Assembly (NCBI RefSeq): GCF_900497805.2
Contig: NW_020954590.1
Span: 87,942,916-88,006,915, forward strand
DNA: 64,000 nt
Origin: Vombatus ursinus
Taxonomy: Eukaryota; Chordata; Mammalia; Diprotodontia; Vombatidae
Direction: 5' to 3'
The notes beneath the pieces are model-generated. The model saw only the letters and a program-made list of their open reading frames with translations. It ran no database searches and had not been told where the DNA came from. Of this stretch, positions 10,095-20,479 are shown piece by piece. Numbering within the stretch: the first letter of the stretch is position 1; the number at the start of each line of letters is the position of its first letter. Position numbers and translations under genes: made by a program.

Positions 10095-10500
10095 CTTTCC
10101 TCTATTAATTATCTCCAATATATCTTCTATGCAGCTTCCTCACTTAGACCACGAGCTCTCTGAGAACAGGGACTGTCTTTTGTCTTTCTTTGTATCCCCA
10201 GCACTTAGCACAGTGCCTGGAACACGTTGAGTCGTGTCCAACTCTTTGTGACCTCATTATGGAGTTTTCTTGGAAAAGATACTGGGGTGGTTTGCTATTT
10301 CCTTCTCCAGTGGATTAAGTCAAACAGAGGTTAAATGACTTGCCCAGGGTCACACAGCTGGTAAGTATCTGAGGGCAGATTTGAACTCAGCTCTTCCTGA
10401 CTCCAGGCCCAGTACTCTATTCATTGAGCCACCTAGCTGCCTCCTATATATCTGGCACACAGTATGTGTTTAATAAATGTTTATTGACTAATTGATGATA
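10095..10500 (+). mobile_element. L2 LINE 3' end split by a SINE
   Basis: L2 3' UTR sequence ('gagaacagggactgtctttt', 'agcacagtgcctggaacac') is interrupted at 10226 by a SINE. It resumes at 10444 with 'tctggcacacagtatgtg' and 'aataaatgtttattgact'. The repeated cctggaacac/tctggcacac across the junctions is the target duplication. Confidence 0.8.
10226..10443 (-). mobile_element. Marsupial tRNA-headed SINE, long type
   Basis: Minus-strand copy from 'gagtcgtgtccaactctttg' to 'gagccacctagctgcctcc', inserted into the L2 3' end. Confidence 0.85.
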
Positions 10501-10520
10501 TCATCATCATCATCATCAAT
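10498..10520. repeat. (ATC)n short repeat
   Basis: Short run of atc units directly following the L2 tail. Confidence 0.75.
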
Positions 10521-10574
10521 GCCAGTAATAACAATATGTTAGCACAGGACATAATGTTTAAAAAGTGATTTCTC

Positions 10575-10655
10575 ACCATTGTTATAATATAAACTGCTTG
10601 AAATTAGGGACAGTTTCACTTTTGCCTTTGAGTTTCCAGGGCTTATTTCAGTGCC
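10575..10655 (+). repeat. L2 3' end fragment
   Basis: Contains 'ataaactgcttgaaattagg' and 'atttcagtgccttag', a worn version of the L2 3' UTR pattern. Confidence 0.45.
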
Positions 10656-10809
10656 TTAGCTCTAGGATTGGGATTTTAGCATAGGGAATTCACAGGTGAG
10701 AAAAATTCACTCTCCTATTACAGTTCAGTACCTTCCCTGAAATTTAGAATCTTAGAGTCCTGCCCTCAGGAAGGATTGAGATTAAGTGACTTGTTCAGGA
10801 TAAAACAAG

Positions 10810-10813
<4 letters not shown>

Positions 10814-10853
<40 letters not shown>
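10814..10853. repeat. (GT)n microsatellite bordering a gap
   Basis: Twenty GT units running directly into unknown bases, so the true length is not resolved. Confidence 0.95.
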
Positions 10854-10863
10854 NNNNNNNNNN
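10854..10863. other. Assembly gap (10 Ns)
   Basis: Ten N characters at the end of the GT tract. The fixed small size suggests a placeholder rather than a measured length. Confidence 0.99.
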
Positions 10864-11039
10864 AGCTAGTAAGTGTCAAGCGTCTGAGGTCACATTTGAA
10901 CTCAGGTCCTACCTGACTTCAAGGCCAGCGCTCTATTCACTGTGCCATCTAGCTGCCCCAGGTTGTTGATTAATTGGACAGATGGCCTGTAAGTCCTTCC
11001 CAGCTCTAGGGATTATTTTCTAAGATATCTACGCACCAT

Positions 11040-11580
11040 AGTGGCATTTTATGGAATTACCACATATGTATTGTTAAAAAGCATCATTAAAAACATCCCT
11101 CATTGTGTTCTCCAGCACGTGATATGTATGATCTTGCTTATTCCCATCAGGCCCAGTTCTGCCGGCTGGCCAGAACATTTATGAATTAATACCTTGAGAG
11201 CCAAGCATTAATTTGTTCATGCGTAGTCTTACCAAGAAAAAAAAATTATTTCACACCCATATGGCGTAAAGGGAATACTTGTACATTCCAGGTCCCAACC
11301 CCTGCCATGTTGTGGAAAAGGTGTTAGTCATTTATCACGTCACATACCAGATCTTAATCACTGACCTTCCATGCTAAACCATGGTGCCCTAGGAGTCATT
11401 ACTAGTGGGCCGATTGGCAAAATGGATTTAAGAAAGACTGTTTCCCCTCCCTTCTGCCAAGAAATACAATATTCTGCATACCAGAGCCAGAAAAGCTTGT
11501 TTCAAAGGGACACTAAGAAACATATACAGTGTCCCAAAAATCTTAGTGCAATTTTAACCTTCAATAGTCTCTAAATATAC
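11040..11580. other. Unique sequence, possible conserved noncoding element
   Basis: No repeat recognised. It contains an E-box-like 'gcacgtga' at about 11117, 'catatggcg' at about 11259, a 'gtcacat' motif and two TTAAT motifs within 300 bp. A 67-codon plus-strand frame (11371-11574) has no recognisable product. Confidence 0.3.
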
Positions 11581-11717
11581 ATTTATTATTTACCAAATTA
11601 ATAGATTCAGTAATAATATAGTAATACTTTGGTATTATATTATTGGTAGACATATTTAGCCCAATAAACATATGCATTCATATTTATATGCTTTTATAAT
11701 ATATATTTATTGGACTA

Positions 11718-11935
11718 GACTTGTGATTTCAAGAGTAAAGGGACCTCCTAGTGAGAGAACGACCTCTTCCAATGCAGATCAGTATTGATTTTTAATTTGA
11801 GAGTCTTAGAGAGTTGCCTAGGCCACTGACTTGCCCAGGTTCACATAACCAGTATGTGTCAAAGGCAGGACTTGAAGCTAGGTATTTCTGACCTCAAGGT
11901 TAGCTCTCTAGTCACTTCTCTATGCTGCCTCAGTG
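11718..11935 (-). mobile_element. Marsupial tRNA-headed SINE with 'tgcattgg' tail module
   Basis: Minus-strand copy of the SINE variant whose 3' module reads, in sense, 'ctgcattggaagaggtcg...tttcctc...caatgaaatcac'. Head at 11900-11935. Same family as 22797-23265 and 33330-33512. Confidence 0.7.
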
Positions 11936-11939
11936 TCAC

Positions 11940-12470
11940 ATGTGTGAATGTATGTGTGTGCGACATACAGTCCAGGAGAGAGATTTCCAATTCCATATAG
12001 CTATCCAGAGCCTTGCCCTTTCAAGGTCAAAGGCAATACTCGGCGCTATGGGGAATTGCAAGTGAACACACCAAAGAGACAGCTGGAGAGAGGGTGGATA
12101 ACAGGGAAGGAAAGTATAAATGACAAAATGGGTAAATAGGAAAAAGCATGCAAACAGGCAGACATGTTTGCTTGGACCTCAAGTTTTAAACAACTTACAC
12201 ATAATACTGTTGGGGTCAATCAGCCTCTGAAGACAGATGATAACTTTTTCTTGCTCACTGTGAAAACAGAAGGAGAAATCTCCAGCTATTCTTTTTCAAA
12301 TCAGGCAAGCTGCTATTATAGGCCCCACACAGCTCCTACCTATAGGAAAGGATGAGTCCCATTTTTGTCTTTACCCTTTCTCTTGGCTACATTTTTTCCT
12401 CTCCTTTTCTATCTTCTTTGCTAGCCCACTGAAGATCACTATTAGCAAAATACTTATGGAGTATCAGCTA
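11940..12470. other. No recognisable feature
   Basis: About 530 bp without a repeat I can name. Two adjoining plus-strand frames (11948-12139, 12164-12355) lack any family resemblance. Confidence 0.35.
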
Positions 12471-12474
12471 TCAC

Positions 12475-12665
12475 AGAATAATGGGCATTAGAATTCAAAG
12501 TGACCTTAGAGATGGTCAAGTTCGATCCCTTCATGTTGACGTGAGGAACCAGAGGCACAGAGAGTTTAGTGACTTGCCCAAGGCCTCACTGATTATGAGG
12601 CACAGACCTGGATTTTGAACCCAAGCCCTCTGGCTCTAAATCCATAACTCTCTCAATTATGCAAC
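12475..12665 (-). repeat. MIR-like SINE
   Basis: Minus-strand pattern 'gtgaccttagagatggtcaa', 'agtgacttgcccaaggcc', 'ttgaacccaagccctctg'. Confidence 0.65.
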
Positions 12666-12974
12666 ACCAGACCCATGCAAATGTTCCTAAGAAGCTATCT
12701 GGTATACAAAACCGTGGACAAAAATGGTATGCCAGGAACTGGGCAGAGATTGGCTCCCAGAAGTACACAATCTCCCTGGTGATGGGAGTGCTGTTGTTCC
12801 TCCTGTTACTCATGACATCTTCTGTTTACAGATGGTGAGTTGTCTTATCTGGGACTGGGCATCTGCAGCATTGGAATGCTGAGGTCACTCTGTTCTTTCC
12901 TTTGGGATCAGGTTACTGCTTCTGAACCCAGGATGGGGATCTGAACTGCCCTGCTTCCCCTCATATTCCAGGCT

Positions 12975-13235
12975 CTGGTGGGGAGAAAGCCAGGATCAGT
13001 GAACTCAGAAAGATGAATTCAAATCTGGTTTCATATACTTACTAGCTGTAAGTCACTGGGTAAGTCATTTAACCTCTATTGGCCTCAGTTCCCTCAGCTG
13101 TAAAATGGGAATAACATTAGCACCTGTCTCACAGGGTTGTTGTAAGGATCAAATGAGATAATACTGGTAAAATGTTAAGTGTAGTGCCTGACACATAGTA
13201 GGTGCTATATAAATATTTATTCCCTTCCTTCCCAC
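12975..13235 (+). mobile_element. Marsupial CORE-SINE with MIR/L2-like tail
   Basis: Contains 'gatgaattcaaatctggttt', 'tcagctgtaaaatgggaata', 'cacagggttgttgtaagg' and 'cacatagtaggtgctatata'. The head is partly worn. Confidence 0.75.
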
Positions 13236-13314
13236 TCCCCCTTCATTGGAGATAATGGACTAATTGACTTCCAGTGACCTGTACTAAGAAGCAAGAGATA
13301 GCTGAGAAGAAGCC

Positions 13315-14690
13315 ATCAATTAATTAATCAACAAACTTTTGTTAAATGCCTAATATGTTCCAGGTGCCGTGGAAGGTGCTAGGGATACCAGGACAAAAAA
13401 CAAAAGTCTTTGCCTTTATTAATCTATACTCCATAGGCTAAGACAGCATGTACACATATGAAAGAATAAAAAATAAGTACATATAAAAATATAAAAAATA
13501 AATGCAAAGTATTTCGTGGATGGAGGTCCAAAAAACTGGGGAGGGGGAGAATCAGGAAAAGCCACTGGGAGCTGAAGTTTGAGGGAAACGAGGGATCCTA
13601 AGAGGCAGAGGAGAGGAGGGTGTGAGACAGGAGATGGAATTGCACGTGTTGGGAATAGCAAGAAGACCAGTTTGGCTGGACCAAAGAAGGGTGATAACAT
13701 ATGAAACTGTAAGACAGAACTGCGTTACGACAGGCTTCAAATGCCAAACACAAGAGTAATAGGGAGCCTGTGAAATAGTGAGCAGGGGAGTGACATGGTT
13801 AGACCTGGACCTATGTTTTAGGAATATCACCTTTTCAGCTCTAAGAAGGATGGATTAGAGAGGAAAGAGACTGGAGCCTGGGAGATCAATTGGGAAGGAA
13901 CTGTAGTAGCTCCAGGTGAGAGATGATGAAGGTCTGGACTAGGGAGGTGGCTGAATGAGTAGACAGAAGAGGACATACCCAAAAGATATTATGGAAATAT
14001 GGCAACTGATTCAAGCAATTATTAAGCACCTTCTATGTGCCAGGCATTTTGCTAAGTGCTAGGGATACAAAGGAAGGACAAAGCAAAAACAAAAACAAAA
14101 CCACACTCACAATAAAGACAGTTCCTGCTCTCCAGGAGCTCACAATCTAGTAGAGGAGACAACATGGAAACAACTATGCACAAATAAAAAACACACATAG
14201 ATATGTGAAGTGACAGAGAGTGAGAAGTCAAGGATGGTGCCGAGGGTGTAAGTCTGGGTGACTAATGAGTTTTGTTTGGATAGGTTATGTTTGAGGTGGC
14301 CATGGGATGTATAATTCAAAGTGTCCAATGGGGTGGAGGTTACATTTATCAAGCATGCCCTCTGTGCCAGGCATTGTGCTAAGGGCTTTAACAAATATTA
14401 TCTCATGGGCAGCTGCTGACACAGAACTGTAACTCAGGGAGCCGATAAGGTCAACGAGAGGCAGAAAGAGAGTGCGGAGCTCCCAGGATGGAGTTTGGAA
14501 GTTACATCCACATTTAGGGAATGGGAGATGAGTGAGGATCCAGCACAGGAGGTCGGCCAGGTAAGAGGAGAACCAAGAAACAGCAGTGTCACGAAAACCC
14601 ACAGGGAAGACAGCAGTCGGGAGGAAAGGACGTTCCAACACGGCGAATGCTGGAGAGAGGATTAAAGACGTCCAGGGCCCGTGGGCCACA
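13315..14690 (-). mobile_element. L2 LINE, minus strand, with nested fragments
   Basis: Plus-strand reading gives the reverse complement of L2 from its 3' end ('aacttttgttaaatgcct') through the C-terminal coding region ('aatagggagcctgtgaaata', 'gagtgacatggttagacctg') to the RT region near 14600 ('agaggagaaccaagaaacag'). A second L2 3' end (about 13990-14215) and a short MIR/L2 piece (14335-14405) interrupt it. The 92-134-codon minus-strand frames here are decayed L2 ORF2. Confidence 0.75.
13990..14215 (-). mobile_element. Second L2 3' end nested in L2
   Basis: Contains 'attaagcaccttctatgtgc', 'gctagggatacaaaggaagg' and 'gagctcacaatctagtagag': a full L2 3' terminus in the middle of an older L2 copy of the same orientation. 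Confidence 0.7.
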
Positions 14691-14699
14691 TCACACAGC

Positions 14700-15060
14700 T
14701 GCTAGATAGGAAAATGGGGAAGTGAGATAAGAGCAGTTTTTCTTCCTTCTCTCCCTGCTGAGTGAGCTCTTGCACTTCCCTGAAGGACTGGGCAGTTCAG
14801 CCGAGAAAAGGAGTAAAACTTGGCCAGAGAGAGGCTGTTCCTGCACCCAGGGACCACCAAACCTTCCCTCTATCCCACCTTTAGTTAAACAAGCTACTCA
14901 CCTATATCCATGAATTCAATAATATTGAGTAAGAATACACTTGAATAAGTGTATTCAACTACACTAATTAAGAAGCATAATGTAAGGTTAAAAAAAAAAC
15001 ACAAGACGTATTCACTCATCTTCTTGGTTAGGGTGAATGTATCTCGTGTGAAGAAAAAGA
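14700..15060. other. No recognisable feature
   Basis: About 360 bp; nothing nameable. A short inverted stretch near 14925-14955 ('aagaatacacttgaataagt') is AT-rich and may be chance. Confidence 0.35.
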
Positions 15061-15297
15061 ATAACAATAATAGCTGATATTTTTGTGATCTTTTACTGTT
15101 ATAAAGGGTTTTCTCAGTTGATCTTCACAACAACCCTTTGAGGTAAGTAGTGAAAACGTTATTTTCCCCCACTTTACAGATGAAGAAATTGAGGCTTACA
15201 GAAGTCAGGTGGCTTGCCCAAGGTCATGCTGCTAGTAAGTAATAAAGGTTTGCTTGGAGCCCAGGTCTTCTGACTTTAAGTACAGTGCTTTTTTTTA
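15060..15297 (-). repeat. MIR SINE
   Basis: Minus strand: 'cttcacaacaaccctttgag', 'ccactttacagatgaagaaa', 'gtggcttgcccaaggtcatg'. Near full length. Confidence 0.8.
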
Positions 15298-15299
15298 TA

Positions 15300-16135
15300 G
15301 CATTTATGACTTTAGTTGACTTAATTTTCATGCAACATATTTCAATAGGGATGGATCAGCTAATAGAAAAACGAATGTTTTCTGGTTAACCAGGATTGCA
15401 TATCCAGGTCTCTAATGCTACATTGCCATATACAACAATTAAAGAAATTAACCAGGACACAGAGTCCAGAGATGAAGCCCAAAAGAGTATCTATCTCCTT
15501 GCCTAACTTCTAAGACATATGCAGGCTGAAGTCAACTACAACTACTCCAAGGAAGCAATAGGAAGATTCATTGAATGTATTTAGCTCTCAGGCTAACCAG
15601 CTTCCATGATTTCCTTGCCTCACCCCAGGAAGCTTCTTCTTTCTTTTGCTTCACATTTGGCACTAACCCTGGCCACGTGCTGTGATCAGGTACAAGTGTT
15701 GGGAGCGTCTAGGGGAGTGGAAGTTTCTTCTTTGTCCCCCTTTGCAAATGTACTAACTGGGGGTACCAGGCTTCTTGAATAAAAAAAATACACATGGTGA
15801 GAAAGATTTTTTTTAGGAGAGTAAACATTTAAAAAGTGTGTCCTGGTTACAAGAAAAAGTAACTCATTTCCACAGATGCCTCAAGGAGACCATAGAAAAA
15901 ACGGCATTCTGAAAGCAGTCAATTTTGCTGCTGTGATCAAATGATGGGCTTTCCAACAGTTTTTCCAGTGACATTTCTAGGGCCTGATAGGAGCTCAGTT
16001 CATCCTGCAGACAGCACCAGTCATGACAGGTTTTGGTGGCAAAAGAACCTATATAATTAGGAGTATAGAAGAAAAAATATCCTGTGGAGGTTTTTGTACA
16101 CCTTCCCTTGGCTATTGCTAAGACATAGTGGCTTA
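15300..16135. other. No recognisable feature
   Basis: About 830 bp with no repeat I can place and no credible frame. Confidence 0.35.
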
Positions 16136-16305
16136 TAACTGGTGCACTGGAAAGACCATTGTCCTGTGCTTGGGTTTGAATCCTGGCTTTGCGATTGTGT
16201 GACCTTTGGTAAGTCCCTTAGCTTCTCTGGGCCTCAGTTTCCTCATCTATAAAATGAGAATGTTCTATTAGATAACCCTCTGATATCCATGAAAACTATG
16301 ATTTT
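16135..16305 (+). mobile_element. tRNA-headed/CORE-SINE
   Basis: Contains 'gtgcttgggtttgaatcctg', 'gtaagtcccttagcttct' and 'cctcagtttcctcatctata'. The tail resembles the 'attctgtgatt' module rather than the MIR tail. Confidence 0.7.
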
Positions 16306-16654
16306 CTAAAATTTTAGGTTTCAAATATGGGCAGATTGAACTGCAAAAAGTCAGGTGGCACCAGTCTGTTATTGGACCTAGAGCAATGACTTTCCTTATC
16401 TTAAGAACACACAGCCAACTCCCTCTCTGCCCTACTCAAGTTCCAAGTCACATGAGAGAATGTGTTAGCCAAAGACTTTTCAAAAGATCAACTCCAACTA
16501 CCCTTGGTGACAACCTTCAGCCTTCCAAGAAGGGGCTGGACAGTGGTTTGCAGGGGTAGAGTGCTCCAGAAATACACATATTTTTGTCATTTCCCATATC
16601 TTGGTTATCACTGGCAGCCAAATTTGCCTAAATGAATTCACAACCTTTTTCTTG

Positions 16655-16940
16655 GAAAAAGAGAGAGAGACAGATAGACACAGAGAGAGTGAGACAAAGA
16701 CAGAGAAACAGAGAGAGAGCGAGGAGAGGAAAAAGGAGAGAGACAGAGACAGAGAGCGAGAAAAAGTGACAAAGAGACAGAGACAGAGAGAAGGAGGAGG
16801 AGGAGAAAGAAGAGGGGGAGGGGGGAAGGGAGAGGAGGGAAGAGGAAGAGTGAAGAGAGGAGGGGCGGGAAGGCAAAGGGAGAGGAAAGAAAGGGAAGAG
16901 GAGGGGAGGGGAGAGAGAGAGACAGAGAGAGAGACAGAGA
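16655..16940. repeat. GA-rich low-complexity tract
   Basis: Almost pure purine plus strand: GAGA/GACA units flank a GGA/GGGA-rich middle (about 16785-16905). The three overlapping frames here (RERDRERE-type on plus, SLSLSLPSP-type on minus) are products of the repeat and not genes. Confidence 0.97.
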
Positions 16941-16959
16941 TTTGAATAAGGATAAGATA

Positions 16960-17480
16960 AGAGCAAAAGCAATAAATAAGGCAAAAGTCAAGATCAACCA
17001 ATCTGTCCTCTGGCTTGCTAAGAAAGGGCACCGTCATCCTTCTGGCAAATACAAGGCAAAGCAAGGGGAAGGAGTCATGGAAAAAGCCAACTGGACTTAA
17101 AAGGAAATATGGGCAGTTCATCAAGTCCACTGACTTCTGAAAATCACTGTTGCTTGGAGGGAAGTTCACATCAGTTAAGATTGGTCTTGTGTGAGTGTCT
17201 AGATGAGAGCATAACTAGCCAGCCTGGGACTGGTGTGACACTCCCTTTTCATTCATTTCATAAGAACTAGAAGCCTATTAGATCTTGTCCGCTTCAATCA
17301 GCCAACAAAGACCATGCCATCATATTTTAATTATAGTGCCATATTATTCCTTTATTGCTGTTTTCAGGGATGACTAACTCAACATAGAGTGCTCTTCTCT
17401 CATCAGCTGCTGTTTGGTCAGAGAATGCAAATCAGTTTTTGGTTTTTTTTTTCCCCCCTTTTTAAGGGAAGGATAGGGAA
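16960..17480. other. No recognisable feature
   Basis: About 520 bp without a nameable repeat. The long minus-strand frame at 16498-17169 spans the GA tract and is an artefact. Confidence 0.35.
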
Positions 17481-17484
17481 AAAT

Positions 17485-17595
17485 CTGGACCTATGATTTC
17501 AATGAGATAAAATAGGGAGGTAACTTATCCATGAGGAAGTTCCGTCTGATTGAGAGGAAACTTCCCCTACCAATATAGATCAACACCTTAGAGCA
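17485..17595 (-). repeat. SINE tail-module fragment ('tgcattgg' type)
   Basis: Contains 'cctatgatttcaatgagata' and 'ttcccctaccaatatagatc', the inverted 3' module of the SINE variant seen at 22797 and 33330. Confidence 0.55.
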
Positions 17596-17724
17596 GTTTT
17601 GTCACCATACTTTAAATTGCACGCTGCATCAGTAAAAATGTTTTGAACAAATATCTCTGATATGTGTATATTTCCTTTTTTTTAATAACTAATACACATG
17701 TACTACGCACTAATAATTAGGATA

Positions 17725-17975
17725 AGTAGATGACCCAACGCATGGAATGATGGAGTTGGAGTCAAGAAGACATGAATTCAAATACTGTCTCAGATGCTAG
17801 TTGTATGACCCCGGGCAAGTCACTTAACCATTGTCTGAGTCAGTTTCCTCAACTGTAAAATGAGGATAATAATATTTGCACCTGTCTCACAAGGTTGTGA
17901 GTCTCAAATGGGATAATATTTGTAAGGCACTCAACACTGTGCCTGGCATATAGTAGGCACTATATACATGTTTGT
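17725..17975 (+). mobile_element. Marsupial CORE-SINE with MIR/L2-like tail
   Basis: Contains 'gagtcaagaagacatgaatt', 'ccgggcaagtcacttaacc', 'caactgtaaaatgaggata' and 'cctggcatatagtaggcact'. Near full length. Confidence 0.8.
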
Positions 17976-18044
17976 TTTTACCCCCTCCCCCATAATTAAG
18001 TACATCATTTGTAACAAATACAAAAAGAGAAATTATAAAAGGAT

Positions 18045-18620
18045 GAGATAAAGGTAAAATATTAGGTACTAGAGACAATAGGGAGCCACTGGAATTATTG
18101 AGTCCAGGAATGACATGATCATATCTATATTTTAGGAAAATCATTTTGGTCACTTTGGTTGGAGGATGGATTGGAGTGGGGAAGAGATTTGAGGCAAGGA
18201 GACTAATTTTTATTGTTTTTGTTGTTCAGTCATTTCAGTTTTGTCTGATTCTTTGTGACCCCATTTGGGGTTTTCTTAGCAGAAATACTGGAGTGGCTTG
18301 CCATTTCCTTCTCCAGCTCATTTTACAGATGAAGAAACTGAGGTAAACAGGGTAAAATGACTTGCACAGGGTCATATAGCTAGTAAGTGTCTGAGGCCAG
18401 ATTTGAACTCAGGAAGAGGAGTCTTGTTGACTCCAGACCTGGCACTCTATCCACTGCATCCCCTAGCTGACCAGGACACTAATAAGGAAGTTATTACGAT
18501 AGTTTTAAGTGAGATATGATGAAAGTCTGAACCGAAGGTAGTGGATGTATGATTGGTGGGAAGGGGAAGAGAAGTGAGAGAGGTGGAGGTAAAATTGGCA
18601 AGATTTGGCAACTCATTGGA
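18045..18620 (-). mobile_element. L2 LINE fragment split by a SINE
   Basis: The L2 C-terminal/3' region in reverse ('caatagggagccactggaat', 'tttaggaaaatcattttggt', 'ggatggattggagtgggg') is cut at 18208 by a SINE. It resumes after 18472 with 'gatgaaagtctgaaccgaag'. Direct repeats aggagactaat (18197-18207) and aggacactaat (18473-18483) mark the insertion. Confidence 0.8.
18208..18472 (-). mobile_element. Marsupial tRNA-headed SINE, long type
   Basis: Complete minus-strand copy, from 'tattgtttttgttgttcagt' to 'gcatcccctagctg', flanked by 11-bp target duplications with one mismatch. Confidence 0.87.
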
Positions 18621-18639
18621 AATATGGATATGGGGGGGG

Positions 18640-18930
18640 GGAGTCCTACCCGGGTTCAATACTAAAATATTCAAATAGTCCCATTGGTAGAAAAGTTCCC
18701 TCCAATAATGCCAATCAACCTGTCTGTGCCTGACTATCCTGTGAGTTTCTTATCCATCTCCTCCTAGAAATTTACTGCTGGGGATCGATTCCACATGCTA
18801 GAGGATATCTAGACATTACGTTTTCTCCTGACATTCCAAGGGTACCATACTGGACACCTCCCTCCCTTTCCCCCTCCTCCATCTTCCACACCCCTCTCAA
18901 CTGGCGCCTGTAATACTCATTTTCAGTTTT
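18640..18930. other. No recognisable feature
   Basis: A G-run at about 18632-18641 starts the stretch; no gene or repeat is identified. Confidence 0.35.
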
Positions 18931-18954
18931 TTTGAATAATAGCAAGAAGAAGTG

Positions 18955-19110
18955 CTTTTGTTTCTGGGAGAAGCTTATGGGCATTAAAGGAACTTTGCAT
19001 TTTCCTGAAGTAAATCCAGATTATTGTTCTCCTTCATTTAATTCTAGGCCCAACTCATTGTGCATTGTCACTGTTGATCCCAGTATACTGGGTCAAGCCC
19101 AACTCAGGCC
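18955..19110 (-). mobile_element. RTE-like LINE fragment (tentative)
   Basis: Matches 41020-41110 of this window over 'attaaaggaactttgcattt' and 'ccagattattgttctcctt'. I take both as pieces of one LINE, probably RTE-like, but the family is from memory. Confidence 0.45.
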
Positions 19111-19179
19111 AGTGCAATGATTCAGGCTCAGGATTAGAATGCAGTTAGGTGCTCACAGAGTGTGAAAATGCAATAAAAG

Positions 19180-19255
19180 CTTTACTAGATACTAGAGTGG
19201 TTTGTCATTTCTTTCTCCAGTTCATTTTACAGATGAGGAAACTGAGGCAAATAGG
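19180..19255 (-). repeat. Long-type SINE fragment
   Basis: Contains 'agatactagagtggtttgtc' and 'cagatgaggaaactgaggca'; internal part only. Confidence 0.6.
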
Positions 19256-19264
19256 CAAGTGAGA

Positions 19265-19562
19265 AAAAAGGCCATTCTATGAAGAGGGTATGGCTAGCAC
19301 AAAGGCCTGGAGGTGGTAAGCAGAATGCTATGTGAGAGGACCAGAGAGAAGTCAAGTCCTTTTTTTTTTTTTAAATAACATTTTCCCCAATTGTGTGTAA
19401 AGAAATCAAGTTTCAATATGATCACAGAGTGCAGGTAAGAAAGTATTGTATCATAAGTATGGAAAAAATAGGTTGGGCAAGGTGATAAAGAGATCTAAAA
19501 GCTAAGCAGGTATGTTTATATTTAATACTAGAGGCAATAGGGAACCACTGGGTTTTATTGAC
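19265..19562 (-). mobile_element. L2 LINE fragment
   Basis: Reverse L2 3' coding/UTR sequence ending 'caatagggaaccactgggtt'. An L1-like T-rich tail at 19361-19410 interrupts it. Confidence 0.55.
19361..19410 (-). repeat. Possible L1 3' tail
   Basis: A T-run followed by 'aacattttccccaattgtgt', resembling the reversed polyA end of marsupial L1. Too short for certainty. Confidence 0.4.
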
Positions 19563-19684
19563 TGATTTATTATCAGACACCAGGAGAATGTTGCAGATAC
19601 AATTAACCCAGATTTTAGCAAAATATTTGGCAAAGTCTCTCACACTATTCTTGTGTACAAGATGGAGAATTATGGGCTAGAGTC

Positions 19685-19851
19685 CAGGGGTGGGGAACCT
19701 GTGGCCTTCTAGTTCCTCAAGTGCAGCCCTTTGATTGAATCCAAACTTCACAGAACAAATCCCCTTAATAAAAGGATTTGTTCTGTAAAACTTGGACTCA
19801 GTCAAAAGGCTGTACCAGAGGACCTAGAAGGCCACAGGTTCCCCACCCCTG
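19685..19851. mobile_element. hAT-type miniature element, family 1, well preserved
   Basis: Ends 'caggggtggggaacctgtgg' and 'ccacaggttccccacccctg' are exact inverted repeats. The whole 167 bp is a near palindrome folding about 'aaatccccttaataaaagga'. It is inserted in L3 just after 'gggctaga'; the target duplication is worn (ctagagtc against ctagacat). Confidence 0.85.
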
Positions 19852-19859
19852 GCACTAGA

Positions 19860-20062
19860 CATTAGGATCATAGATTATAAATTTGAAGAGACCTTTATAG
19901 ATCATTAAGCCCAACCCTCTCAATTTATAGAAGAGGAAATTGAGTCACAGAGAGACTAAGTAACTTGCCCAGGGTCACACAACTAATAGGTATCTGGGGC
20001 AGGATTTGAACCCAGATCTTCCTGATGCCAAGTACAGTGCATATTCACTAAGCCATGCTGTT
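19860..20062 (-). repeat. MIR-like SINE
   Basis: Contains 'agacctttatagatcattaa', 'agtaacttgcccagggtcac' and 'ggatttgaacccagatctt'. It lies between L3 halves next to the hAT element. Confidence 0.75.
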
Positions 20063-20479
20063 GTTAGGTAGACTTGGGAGTATTTGAAAGGCTAGACCCA
20101 AAGAGTAGTCATCAATGGTTTGACGTCAACTTAGAAGCAGGTCTCTAGTGGAGTGCAGCCCAGGGATCTGTACTTGATTTTGTTATGTTTGACATTTTTG
20201 TTAATGATTTAGATGAAAGCAAAATGGCATGCTTATCAAATCCACAAATGATGCAAAGATAGAAGTGGTAGCTACCAAGTTGGATGACAAAACGAGAATA
20301 CAAAAGGGTCTTGAAATGCTAGAACATTGGGCCAAATTTAATAAGATATAATCATATGGGAGAAATGGAAAGTATTATATTAGAGTACAGGAAGTTAACT
20401 TCATAATACATAGTGGTTTGTCTGAAAAAGACCTGGGGATTTTCATGGACTCAATATGAGCCAAAGCACAACTAATATA

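Larger units (their letters stand above)
10767..10960 (-). mobile_element. Marsupial short-type SINE interrupted by (GT)n and a gap
   Basis: Minus-strand SINE: 'gattaagtgacttgttcagg' precedes and 'agctagtaagtgtcaagcgt' follows a (GT)n tract and 10 Ns. It ends at its head 'gtgccatctagctgcccc'. The tract sits where the family normally reads 'cacacagctagt'. Confidence 0.75.
19563..20470 (+). mobile_element. L3/CR1-clade LINE, RT region
   Basis: Plus-strand L3: 'tttagcaaaatatttggcaa' (RT), then after two inserts 'gcagcccagggatctgtact' (the GVPQGSVLGP-like motif), 'gttaatgatttagatgaa' and 'cttgaaatgctagaacattg'. Not coding now. Inserts are a hAT element (19685-19851) and a MIR (19860-20062). Confidence 0.78.

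Noticed and set aside
14285-14689. 134-codon minus-strand frame
   Set aside because: It matches decayed L2 ORF2 with inserts; not a host gene.
16498-17169. 223-codon minus-strand frame, the longest in the window
   Set aside because: It consists mostly of S, L, P and F encoded by the complement of the GA-rich tract; overlapping frames on both strands exist for the same reason.
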